Source: Candidula unifasciata (taxonomy: Eukaryota > Mollusca > Gastropoda > Stylommatophora > Geomitridae). From it: 64,000 bases of DNA. Under the pieces are notes generated by a model. That model saw only the letters and a program-made list of their open reading frames with translations, searched no databases and was not told the origin of the DNA. The stretch covers positions 1 to 64,000 of the forward strand of contig CAJHNH020000790.1 of NCBI GenBank assembly GCA_905116865.2, in the 5' to 3' direction. The position numbers and the translations under genes were made by a program. Shown here piece by piece: positions 56,286-64,000 of the stretch. Position 1 is the first letter of the stretch; every line of letters starts with the position of its first letter.

Positions 56286-57152
56286 TCACTTGTCTGGTCT
56301 CGGAGGGAGTAGCGTTCTTCTTGTCTCACTGAGTTTTGGGCACTCAAAGAGATGGTGTTCAACAGTTTCGTAGGGGTAGTTACATAGCTGGCACTCTGGG
56401 GAGTGTTGTGGCTGTATTCTGTTTAGGTGTCCATTGAGTGGAGTATGTTGCGTTCTAAGTCTGAAGATGGTGGCCTGGTCCCTTCTTGTTAGATGGTTAA
56501 TGCTGTCATTAGGATCAGGGCCAGACATATGTCTATAAACCTCTCTTCCAGTGTCTCCCATGGCCCATCTGTTCAACCAAGTCTCTTTGTTTATAGCTCT
56601 TATCAGTGTTTTTGCTGTCTGGAGGGTTGTCGCTGTAGGTGGTTGTTCTTGTGTTGCTCCTTTCTTTGCCAATCTGTCAGCTCTGTCATTACCTGGTGTG
56701 CCGGAGTGACCTGGAATCCACTGCATCACTATTCTGATGTTGTATGAGGTAATAAGCTGATCGGCATCCAGGATTATCTTGGCTATGTCAGTTCTGCAGC
56801 GTTCATTGCCCTCCAGAGCTTGAAGGGCAGACATTGAATCTGTGAAGATGACAATATTTTGGACCTTTGAGGGGTAAACATCCATTACAGTCTTTAGGTG
56901 GTATACTGCTGTTTCCAGTGCAATTATTTCAGCTTCATAGTTTGAACAGAATTCCCCGCATGCATCAAAAATCTCTTCAACAGATCCATCGGGATAACCT
57001 ATGTAGATTCCGTAACCTGCTTTAATGGTAGCTTTAAATGCTGATCCATCAGTATAGACATGTATCCATTCTTGGGGGTAAGAATCAACAGTCTTTAGTG
57101 ATGAGTTCATAAGAGCGATTGGGTCGGACTGTTTGGTTTCCTCGCCTACCAT
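56286..57152 (-). CDS. LINE RNase H and C-terminal zinc motif
   Basis: 288 codons in a frame shifted relative to the upstream ORF. RNase H residues are all present: VYTDGS (Asp35), NYEAE (Glu73), IFTDS (Asp105) and WIPGHSGTPGNDRADRLA (Asp159). The C-terminus has a CQLCNYPYETVEHHLFECP motif (C-C-H-C) common to RNase H-bearing LINEs. The ATG overlaps the preceding stop (ATGGTAG). Either translation re-initiates here or a single-base slip separated one original ORF; related elements usually carry both in one frame. Confidence 0.9.
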   Translation of the reverse strand: MVGEETKQSDPIALMNSSLKTVDSYPQEWIHVYTDGSAFKATIKAGYGIYIGYPDGSVEEIFDACGEFCSNYEAEIIALETAVYHLKTVMDVYPSKVQNIVIFTDSMSALQALEGNERCRTDIAKIILDADQLITSYNIRIVMQWIPGHSGTPGNDRADRLAKKGATQEQPPTATTLQTAKTLIRAINKETWLNRWAMGDTGREVYRHMSGPDPNDSINHLTRRDQATIFRLRTQHTPLNGHLNRIQPQHSPECQLCNYPYETVEHHLFECPKLSETRRTLLPPRPDK

Positions 57153-60133
57153 TTAGTTTGGACTTCTGGAGCTTTAAAGCGAGCATGTGGTGGTAGGTTT
57201 TTTGCAACATTCTGAATTCCTTGACGTCTTTCTGGGAGGTGGTATCTGTCCTGAATTTCATTAACACAGTGTAAAACCGATTTGTGCTTTATTCTTTGTT
57301 TGGGTTCCCAGTTTTCTACAAGATGTCTATTAGGATGGTTACGATTTTTCCTAACGCATCTTTCATAAATTTCTAAAGTGCTTTTTTCTCTCCGCAACCC
57401 GAGGGGTTCCACATTTGTATGGATTTCACATGCAGCAGTTGGTGTAGACTGCATAGCTCCGCAGATTAATCGGAGGGCATTATTTTGTACTCTGTCAAGA
57501 GTCTCTAGGTTAGTTTTGGAACAAGTTGAAAGCAGTGAGTTGTTGTACTCTATCACAGAGCAAACATATCCTAGGTATAAGCCCCTCAGAGTTTCCTTGT
57601 CTGATCCCCATGATGTACCTGCAAGTCTCTTTAATAACTGTAACCGCCTCAATGCCTTATTCCTGATGTTTTCAATATGGTTCTTGAGGCTGAGCTGCGG
57701 GTCAAGTGTGACTCCAAGGTATGTGGGATGCTCTTCTTTCATCACTTGGTGTTTGTCTAACCTCAGGTTAAAATTCTTCCTTGCTACTTGGTGGCTTTTG
57801 GTAAAGATTGTGTAGACCGTCTTTGTACAGTTAATTTTGAGTTTCCATCTTTGGCAGTAATCATGCAGTCTTCTAAGGTCTCCATTCAGTCTTTGGGCTC
57901 CACTTTCCACATTTTCATGACTCTGCCATATTGCTAGGTCATCAGCGTACAAGGCTTTTTCGGCCTTGATTTGTTCTGGCAGGTCATTGATAAAGATTAG
58001 GAATAGTGTACAGCTCAATGATGAGCCTTGTGGCAAGCCCTCCTCCAAGACTTCTTTAGAAGAGATTGCGTTGTGCATCTTAGTCTGGATTGTTCTATCT
58101 ATCAGGAAGTATTTCACCCAGTTATACAATCTGCCATGTATTCCTATGCTCATCATCTTCATCAGGAGACCTTTTCTCCATACTCTGTCATAGGCCTGCT
58201 GGAGATCGACAAAGACTGCCACTGTGTGTTTCTTATTCTGGAAGCCATCATGTATTCTTTGTGTCAGTCTGAACAGCTGGTCTTCTGTGCAGCTGTTGGT
58301 TCTGAAGCCTGCCTGTTCATGGCATAGAACACCAGAACTCTCAAGGAACCAATATAAGCGCCTGTTTATCATTCTTTCTGCAACTTTGCCCAAGCATGAT
58401 GTTAAAGATATCGGGCGGTAGCTTTTGGGGTCATCTGGAGGCTTTTTGGTTTTAAGGATGGGGACGATATATGCATTCCTCCATGCCCTTGGAAGTTTGC
58501 TTGACCTCCAAGTTTTATTAATAAGCCTGAGAACTACTTCTCTCCCAGACCGGCCAAGATGTAGCAGCATTTCGTTGTGGATCTTATCTGGGCCTGGAGA
58601 TTTTCTAGGTTTTAATTTCTTCAGGGCTTGCTCTAGTTCATCCATGCTAAATTCATTTTCAAAAAGGGAGTCGCTGGCTGTTGGAGCTCTCTCTTGTTTC
58701 TTCAACTGAGAGAGCTGTGTTCTATTGAGTTCTGACAGCTTACCTGCTCTGTTAACTGAGGCAAAATAATGATTGAAATGTTCTGCTTTCTTCTTGTCTT
58801 CAGTGATTGTCTTACTCCCATCTGTCACTGGTTTTGGGTTCACCCTTCTACTTTCTCCGGAGAGGTTTTTAACTAAAGTCCATGCTTTATTTCCATTCTG
58901 TCTAAGGTCTAAGTTGGAGCAAGTTTCTGTCCATTTATCTCTTTTAGCCTTATTAACTACAAGCTTTACTCTGGCACATGCTTTATTGTATTGGATCTTT
59001 GCTTCTGTTGAACGTGCAGTTTCGAGAAATATTCTTGCTTTATTCCTTTCAGATATAGTATTTTGAATTTCTTGATTCCAAAAAGGTTTATATGACTTCC
59101 GGCTGCCCCTTGGGATGGCTTTCGACACTGCATTCAGGATTGCTTGTGTTATGTCTTCACAAAAAGTTTCCACACAGCTGTTGTCAATTCTTCCCAGGAG
59201 GCAGTCAGATGTTTCCTGAAATAGTTTCCAGTTTGCTTTTCGGAAATTCCAACGGGTTCTCTGCTTGAAGCGTAATTTAGGGGTGGTGCTTACAGTTGTG
59301 AGTATAGGTTTGTGGTCACTTCCTATGTCATCCAGGACTTGGGGATAGCTTGCGTCTGCTAAGTCGGATGAGCAGATGGTCAGGTCTGGTCTGCTGAGAG
59401 ATAGGTGGGCCCTGTGTAACAGTGTAGGTGTAGACTCTGTGTCCTGCAGCACTAATAGGTTAGTTGTTTCACAAGTATCTTCGATGTACTTCCCTGTGCT
59501 ATTGTAGTCAGGGTAACCCCAACGTGGCGAGTGTCCGTTGAAGTCACCAATAAGAAGGGTTTTATGGTACTGTGTCTTGTATAGTTCTGGTATGTTGCAT
59601 GTTGTCTGAGGTGGGCTGTACACGTTGTATATCGTATATTTGCTTCCATTGTGCCAGATAGTTATTTTTTGCACATCTGTAGGGTGAGATGTCGACAGCA
59701 TTGTTACATCTCCTTGTATGTCATTTCTGATATAGGTCACTATGCCCCGGCAGTCATTGCACTTACAGGCATAACTAGTATATCCAGTGAGATGCAGATC
59801 AGAGTCTTTATGCAGGGTTTCTTGTAGGGCAGCCACGTGTACCCTGTGGTTGTTTAGCAGTTTGGCAAGTTCAAGTTTCTTATTTCTTATTCCACAGATG
59901 TTCAGCTGCAGAATATTGAGCATCTGTGTATTTTTTGCTGTGCTGTCTGAGTTCTTTTTGTTCTCCCTCCCACTCTTCCTCCTCCTGGGGTGTCTGTTTT
60001 CCCTATTTATTTCAAATTTTCCAGTAGCCAATTTTTCGCACATGACAGCCTGGTTTCCCACTGTCTGGCGCGGGCCTTGATAGACGAGGCGACGACCGAT
60101 CTCGTATGTATTCTTAAATTTTGACATATTCAT
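57146..60133 (-). CDS. LINE ORF2: APE endonuclease and reverse transcriptase
   Basis: 995 codons. The N-terminal 70 residues are basic and unassigned. The endonuclease has LNILQLNICGIR (Asn78), AALQETLHKD (Glu105), LLIGDFNGHSPRWG and DDIGSDHKPI (SDH), all the expected catalytic positions. A basic helical region follows, then RT with NAYIVPILKTKKPPDDPKSY, QAGFRTNSCTEDQLF, AVFVDLQQAYDRVW (motif A Asp), EEGLPQGSSLSCTLF and ALYADDLAIWQ (YADD), and a thumb with LGVTLDPQLSLKNHI. The ORF ends TAG inside ATGGTAG, where the RNase H ORF starts. It nicks and reverse-transcribes at the target (family knowledge). The start at 60,133 is the first ATG in frame that I can see. Confidence 0.93.
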   Translation of the reverse strand: MNMSKFKNTYEIGRRLVYQGPRQTVGNQAVMCEKLATGKFEINRENRHPRRRKSGRENKKNSDSTAKNTQMLNILQLNICGIRNKKLELAKLLNNHRVHVAALQETLHKDSDLHLTGYTSYACKCNDCRGIVTYIRNDIQGDVTMLSTSHPTDVQKITIWHNGSKYTIYNVYSPPQTTCNIPELYKTQYHKTLLIGDFNGHSPRWGYPDYNSTGKYIEDTCETTNLLVLQDTESTPTLLHRAHLSLSRPDLTICSSDLADASYPQVLDDIGSDHKPILTTVSTTPKLRFKQRTRWNFRKANWKLFQETSDCLLGRIDNSCVETFCEDITQAILNAVSKAIPRGSRKSYKPFWNQEIQNTISERNKARIFLETARSTEAKIQYNKACARVKLVVNKAKRDKWTETCSNLDLRQNGNKAWTLVKNLSGESRRVNPKPVTDGSKTITEDKKKAEHFNHYFASVNRAGKLSELNRTQLSQLKKQERAPTASDSLFENEFSMDELEQALKKLKPRKSPGPDKIHNEMLLHLGRSGREVVLRLINKTWRSSKLPRAWRNAYIVPILKTKKPPDDPKSYRPISLTSCLGKVAERMINRRLYWFLESSGVLCHEQAGFRTNSCTEDQLFRLTQRIHDGFQNKKHTVAVFVDLQQAYDRVWRKGLLMKMMSIGIHGRLYNWVKYFLIDRTIQTKMHNAISSKEVLEEGLPQGSSLSCTLFLIFINDLPEQIKAEKALYADDLAIWQSHENVESGAQRLNGDLRRLHDYCQRWKLKINCTKTVYTIFTKSHQVARKNFNLRLDKHQVMKEEHPTYLGVTLDPQLSLKNHIENIRNKALRRLQLLKRLAGTSWGSDKETLRGLYLGYVCSVIEYNNSLLSTCSKTNLETLDRVQNNALRLICGAMQSTPTAACEIHTNVEPLGLRREKSTLEIYERCVRKNRNHPNRHLVENWEPKQRIKHKSVLHCVNEIQDRYHLPERRQGIQNVAKNLPPHARFKAPEVQTKW

Positions 60134-60780
60134 GGCATTGTGGTGCTGGGGTGTCTGTGGATTACCTACCTCCCCGGGCAGCAGCTAGAAATGCCCTGTA
60201 CCAGTTCTAAAGGAAATATGGGTTGTGTTTCTGCCTTTCCCTTTAACATGTAGCTAAGGTGGGGCTCACAGTGTTCTCATTCCCCGCCACCAGATTGCCT
60301 GCAGGTTTCGCTGAGCTCTTCATGTCTCTAAGCATGGCCTAAGCATGAGTAGTTGGGGCAACTGGATCGTCACGTCCTGAGTCCCTGTGCCTTCACGATA
60401 GTTTCCGGTATTCAGGGGGGTTAGCATACTTGTTTCCATTCCTAAGACTGTTCAGCACACCTCTGGTTCCTTCCCTCCCACAGGGGGCAGTACGGTGTGG
60501 TGCACCGGGTTTATTATCGAGGTTTGCTCCTCTAGATCCATTGTGTTTTGCCTGGGGATTCGCACCCCCAGTTACCGGGACTACCTCGGGGAGGCTGTGA
60601 CTCTTCGCCACGCACAATGGTCTTGAGGTAAGAGAGGTTTTGCTAGGTCAAGAGGCTGACACCACAATGGACGCTCCTTTCGTGAACAGATATACACTAG
60701 ACCTAGGGTGAAGTAAGGGGGGGAACCCACTACCCACAACACCAACACTTCTTACCCCCTGCCTCTCGAGGCTCAGTCCC
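60134..60780 (-). promoter_or_regulatory. LINE 5' region, presumed internal promoter
   Basis: A GC-rich leader of about 650 bases, strikingly unlike the AT-rich surroundings, with no ORF1. LINEs of this type are transcribed from an internal promoter within the first bases (family knowledge). A 74-codon reading at 60,393-60,617 has no recognised motif. Confidence 0.5.
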
Positions 60781-61136
60781 GTCTAGACATACAGAACTGT
60801 GCTAACAGCCAAGTACTCCCTGTAAGCACAATTTTAAACTGTTGTCTAGACATACAGAACTGTGCTAACAGCCAAGTACTCCCTGTAAGCACAATTTTAA
60901 ACTGTTGTCTAGACATACAGAACTGTGCTAACAGCCAAGTACTCCCTGTAAGCACAATTTTAAACTGTTGTCTAGACATACAGAACTGTGCTAACAACAG
61001 TCAAGTACTTCCTGTGGGTACAATTTCAAACTGTTGTCTAGACATACAGAACAGCTAACAACAGCCAAGTACTCCTTGTAAGCACAATTTCCCAGTGTTG
61101 TCTAGACATACAGAACTGTGCTAACAGCCAAGTACT
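60781..61136. repeat. 63-bp minisatellite, right part (about 5.6 units)
   Basis: This continues the left array after the LINE. The last units repeat the same unusual variant block seen at about 55,915-56,060 (ACTTCCTGTGGGTACAATTT, then ACAGCTAACAACAGCC and CCCAGTG), so a multi-unit block was duplicated within the array. Confidence 0.93.
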
Positions 61137-61526
61137 ACCTGACGCATACAAGGTAAATTATTATTTATGATCCCAGTATTATTTCCGGAATATTCTAAGC
61201 TTAAGGTAAATAACTATTATACATAAGCAACAATCCTAATAATTTTTCTCAGAAAAAAAATACAAATTAGACATTCATGATGCTACCACTCACTGCACTA
61301 GCACATGGAAATTTTATCATCTTATAGATTAAAACAGCGTCAACACCCAAGTTAAACAGACATTTTTCTAAGAAAATACCATGAAAGTAAAATGCACATT
61401 GAAACTAATGTACCCTTTCATAGATATCTTGCCTTTTCTAGGAAGCTTAACTATTACTTTCAGTTATCTTTATGATCAAACTATATCCTGTGTAATGTTG
61501 TTTAACTGCAATAGATTACTGCTTAC
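61137..61526 (-). other. Laminin intron, no repeat recognised
   Basis: AT-rich intronic sequence between the minisatellite and the 61,527 exon. Confidence 0.45.
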
Positions 61527-61689
61527 TTTTTGAGTATTTCCTACAAAGAATATTCTAGAATCTTCCCAAAATGTTTTAAACTCCAGCTCCACTTTGGTTC
61601 TGGTGGAACTGTACGCTCGCACATCGAATCTGGCAAACCCTCTGCCACCAAAGACATAAACTTTGCTGGAGCCTATCTTTACCCGTGGT
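61527..61689 (-). CDS. Laminin alpha exon, start of first visible LG domain (LG2 by position)
   Basis: This internal exon is the most upstream piece of the laminin alpha gene in the window. It follows an acceptor (TTTTCAG) and ends at GTAAGC. Its reading (PRVKIGSSKVYVFGG... ending RIFFVGNTQK) is the beta-sandwich start of a laminin G-like domain. LG domains at the C-terminus of laminin alpha chains bind dystroglycan, integrins and heparin in the basement membrane. The exon begins with one base completing a codon, so at least one earlier exon exists beyond 64 kb or unseen. It ends in phase 0 and joins the 55,173-55,026 exon in frame. The LG number is inferred by counting back from the LG3-LG4 linker. 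Confidence 0.85.
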
Positions 61690-62275
61690 CTGAAAATAAA
61701 GAGTAAGTAAATTAATCTAAGTTCAATGTGAAATATCAGTAATTGTTTCATTTAATATTATCCAGTGATTCTGATCTGTTCAAACATAATAAATATTAAC
61801 TGCATTTTCTCTCAAATTCATATTGCCTTCTTCAGGCTCTCGCATTTAAAAACATTAAACAACATGCTCACCAGTGATGGCACTCAACACATATAGATGG
61901 ATTTAGTAATACTGACTACATTTGAATTGTTTTGAAAAGAGGTTTTTTTAGAAGGTATATCAACAGTGTATTTGTTCAGGAGACAGTGCAGGAACAGTCA
62001 ACAGCAGTAGTAATGTAAGAAATGTTTTTCAAACCATGTGTGTTATATGTGGGATATATAGAGTTTTTTCTACACGTCTACTTTAGAATAGAAATTATAC
62101 ATGGTAGCTGAATATAAATACATCTTAGAATGAATTAATGCATCAGTCAAAAATCTGACATATTAAGTAGATATGTTAATCAATCTAAGTATCAACCTTC
62201 AGACTGAACAATCTGACATGACAATACACATAAAATTGGATTGTATTTATTATCTACTTTTATTTTCAGTTGGTT
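61690..62275 (-). other. Laminin intron upstream of the first visible exon
   Basis: AT-rich, without motifs. I found no further laminin exon between here and 64,000. Confidence 0.45.
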
Positions 62276-62890
62276 AAGAAGATTTTTGCTGTTAAACTAC
62301 AAAGGTTTTTGGAAAGGGAAGAGCTCCTGCCAAAAAGTTTAGGTAGTTACCGGCCACAAAAAGATACCTGGTCAAATGCAGCTACTTTTGCTTTTGATGT
62401 TAAGAGAGCTTCAAGAACAGACAGGGACAGTTGTGGCAGCACTTGATCTGTAGGATGCCTACAATGGAGTCAGATATGATATTTTGCTATCTGCACTCAT
62501 GGAGAAGGGGGTTTGTCCCTGGCTTGTGAACTGAATAGCAGTTGTCAGGTATGGTTGCCCTTCACCTGGGAACACGGACCTCAGAACCATGTAATATCGC
62601 CCCGGGACTACCCCAGAGTTCTGTAATTTCACCAGTGCTCTTCAATTTGTATACAAGCAAGATTGCAGAACTTTACGCACCAGGTGTTGGAAGGATATTG
62701 ACATTCACTGATGATGTTCTTGCCTACAGGCAGGACAGGAAAATGCATCGGATAACTTAAGAGCGACAGGCAACAGTAGACAAAGTGACTGAATGGTGTG
62801 CAGAAATGGGTGCTGTCATAAACTTAGAAATGGCGACTGTTTTGTAGTACTGTCTAGACAACAAAATTGTAAGAGCTAATGTTCCAAGCC
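62276..62890 (+). pseudogene. LINE family B reverse transcriptase fragment
   Basis: FLEREELLPKSLGSYRPQ, NAATFAFDV, a damaged motif A region, VISPVLFNLYTSKIAELYAP and ILTFTDDVLAYRQ (FADD changed to FTDD). Very similar to 41,080-41,690, which suggests a shared recent ancestor. Stops and frameshifts are present. Confidence 0.75.
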
Positions 62891-63110
62891 TCGTTTTTCT
62901 AGCAGAATCAAACAGCTATGTAACCAGCTTTCTGGGATGGTGCCATTACGGATGCTGTCATTGTAGGTTTTACATAGGTCATGCATGGATGTTGTGGGCA
63001 GCTTGACAATGTCTTCATAGTGAAAGCGAGGAGCAGACTTCTTTGATGTTTTGATGATGTTCTTAATTTCAGCGACCCTAATGCCTGTACCAGCACATTT
63101 TACAGTGAGC
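62890..63110 (-). pseudogene. LINE fragment, region before RT (left part)
   Basis: KTSKKSAPRFHYEDIVKLPT then YNDSIRNGTIPESWLHSCLI on the minus strand is the approach to RT motif 1 in LINE ORF2 (SAP-x-x-D-x-I ... G-x-x-P-x-x-W). It is interrupted by a plus-strand LINE tail. The likely continuation lies at 63,445-63,910. Confidence 0.6.
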
Positions 63111-63118
63111 ATATCCAT

Positions 63119-63436
63119 ATCAAACACTAAACTACTTCAAGTCACAAACCAAGAAACTTTAGACAGTATGATAACCAAGAGAAGATGGAAATGGCTTGGC
63201 CACATTATGAGAATGAATCCTGATATACCCGCCAAAACAGCTCTCACATGGACACCAGAGGGAAAGAGAAAACAGGGGCGCCCAAAAACAGCATGGAGAC
63301 GAACGATGGAAAGTGACCTGAGTGCGGCATCTTTGACATGGAAAACTGCACTGAAGATTGCACAGGACAGGAAAGCATGGAAAGTCCTCTCTGAAGCCTC
63401 ATGTGCCACTAGGCATAACGAGAACTGATGATGATT
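63119..63436 (+). mobile_element. 5'-truncated LINE tail with target duplication
   Basis: LLQVTNQETLDSMITKRRWK, WLGHIMRMNPDIPAKTALTW, GKRKQGRPKTAWRRTMESDL and ALKIAQDRKAWKVLSEASCA form an open tail of a LINE ORF2. ATATCCAT flanks it on both sides (63,111-63,118 and 63,437-63,444), consistent with an 8-bp target duplication. The 3' end is GATGATGATT. Confidence 0.75.
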
Positions 63437-63444
63437 ATATCCAT

Positions 63445-63910
63445 GGTAGTCTGACGGATGGCAGTGTCCTGCATGCAAGTTTGCTTGAGGTATCCGTCAA
63501 GAAGTGTTCTTCTTTTGTCTTCATCAGACCTGTTCCATGTTTGATCTTCAATAGTGAAGTTTCTGATGTTTTGGCATCTGGAAGCACCTTTCACAGCCTT
63601 ATGTATCAACTAGAATTTCGCAAGAGGTTTTTCCTTGCATACTTTAAAGCAAAAGATTTCCTTTAGGGACCATTCCTTTCTTGGCAACTAATTTAGAGGC
63701 TGTTTTTATGGTTTGCATGGTCTGTTTGTATTATTCTGCCACATCTTTACAGCATGTCTTTTAAGTACCCACACTGACTTCACCTTATCACCTGGTGATT
63801 CTTCCATCGTTTAGGCAGACTATATCCATTTTCACCATGGCATCCTCCAAATCCTCCTCTTGTTTATTTGTTGAAATGTTGATCCATATTCTTTTCTGTT
63901 TGCATTATTT
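63445..63910 (-). pseudogene. LINE fragment, region before RT (right part)
   Basis: Broken minus-strand frames (for example KRIWINISTNKQEEDLEDAM). Continuity with 62,890-63,110 is inferred from strand and from the target duplication of the inserted tail. Confidence 0.4.
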
Positions 63911-64000
63911 CTTGAAGGCACACCCTTTTTTCTCTGCTTACTTTATCATTACATGAGTGGACATTAACCAGCATGAATACTGTCGCACGTATTGCAACAG

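Larger units (their letters stand above)
56168..60780 (-). mobile_element. Nearly intact LINE with APE, RT and RNase H, 4.6 kb
   Basis: The element is flanked by a 13-bp target duplication GTCTAGACATACA (56,155-56,167 and 60,781-60,793) and ends (minus strand) in an AAC repeat. A GC-rich 5' region of about 650 bases precedes a 995-codon ORF. No ORF1/gag is present. A second ORF overlapping by 7 bases carries RNase H. The domain set is that of I/Ingi-type LINEs (inference from architecture). The 5' terminus starts GGGACTGAGCCTCGAGAGGC, with a small perfect hairpin (GCCT/AGGC). Confidence 0.93.

Noticed and set aside
57378..58709. Several plus-strand ORFs of 60-145 codons
   Set aside because: All are antisense shadows of the LINE RT ORF.

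Overview
This is a window of nuclear DNA from an animal, most likely a mollusc and probably a gastropod (inference). The reasons are: short coding exons with GT/AG splice sites and kilobase introns; one recognisable host gene, a laminin alpha chain; and a repeat load typical of molluscs (tRNA-headed SINEs, many decayed LINEs with APE/RT or RT/RNase H domains, piggyBac- and mariner-like DNA elements, minisatellites). There is no bacterial or organellar gene organisation.

Host gene. Thirteen exons on the minus strand between about 61.7 kb (5' side) and 21.5 kb (3' side) encode tandem laminin G-like (LG) domains. I read them as LG2, LG3, a Pro/Thr/Ala-rich linker, LG4 and most of LG5 of a laminin alpha subunit. 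I fixed splice sites by eye and checked phase exon by exon. Every junction agrees except LG4-to-LG5, where one extra base is present. The upstream part of the chain lies beyond 64 kb. The exon that finishes LG5 was not found and probably lies left of the window or is not recognisable in it.

Retroelements. The intron between 28,134 and 38,607 carries a 7.0-kb, very young LTR retrotransposon (30,357-37,379; 5-bp target duplication; LTRs differing by one base as read). Its sequence is Ty3/gypsy-like, but integrase lies upstream of reverse transcriptase (gag, protease, integrase, RT, RNase H). This is the Gmr1 arrangement, and a SCAN-like capsid region follows a long coiled coil. It is nested inside an older LINE. 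A second well-preserved element, a 4.6-kb LINE with endonuclease, RT and RNase H (56,168-60,780, minus strand), split a 63-bp minisatellite and has a 13-bp target duplication.

Other sequence. The left 21 kb, 3' of the visible laminin exons, holds decayed LINEs, three copies of one SINE, a mariner remnant, a palindromic MITE, a 60-base poly(C) tract, and an approximately 0.9-kb foldback element whose arms carry telomere-like TTAGGG repeats facing each other. The introns hold three more minisatellites (about 63, 24 and 30 bp units), two TTAA-flanked piggyBac-like non-autonomous elements and several further SINEs and LINE tails. No tRNA, rRNA, CRISPR or second host gene is supported.
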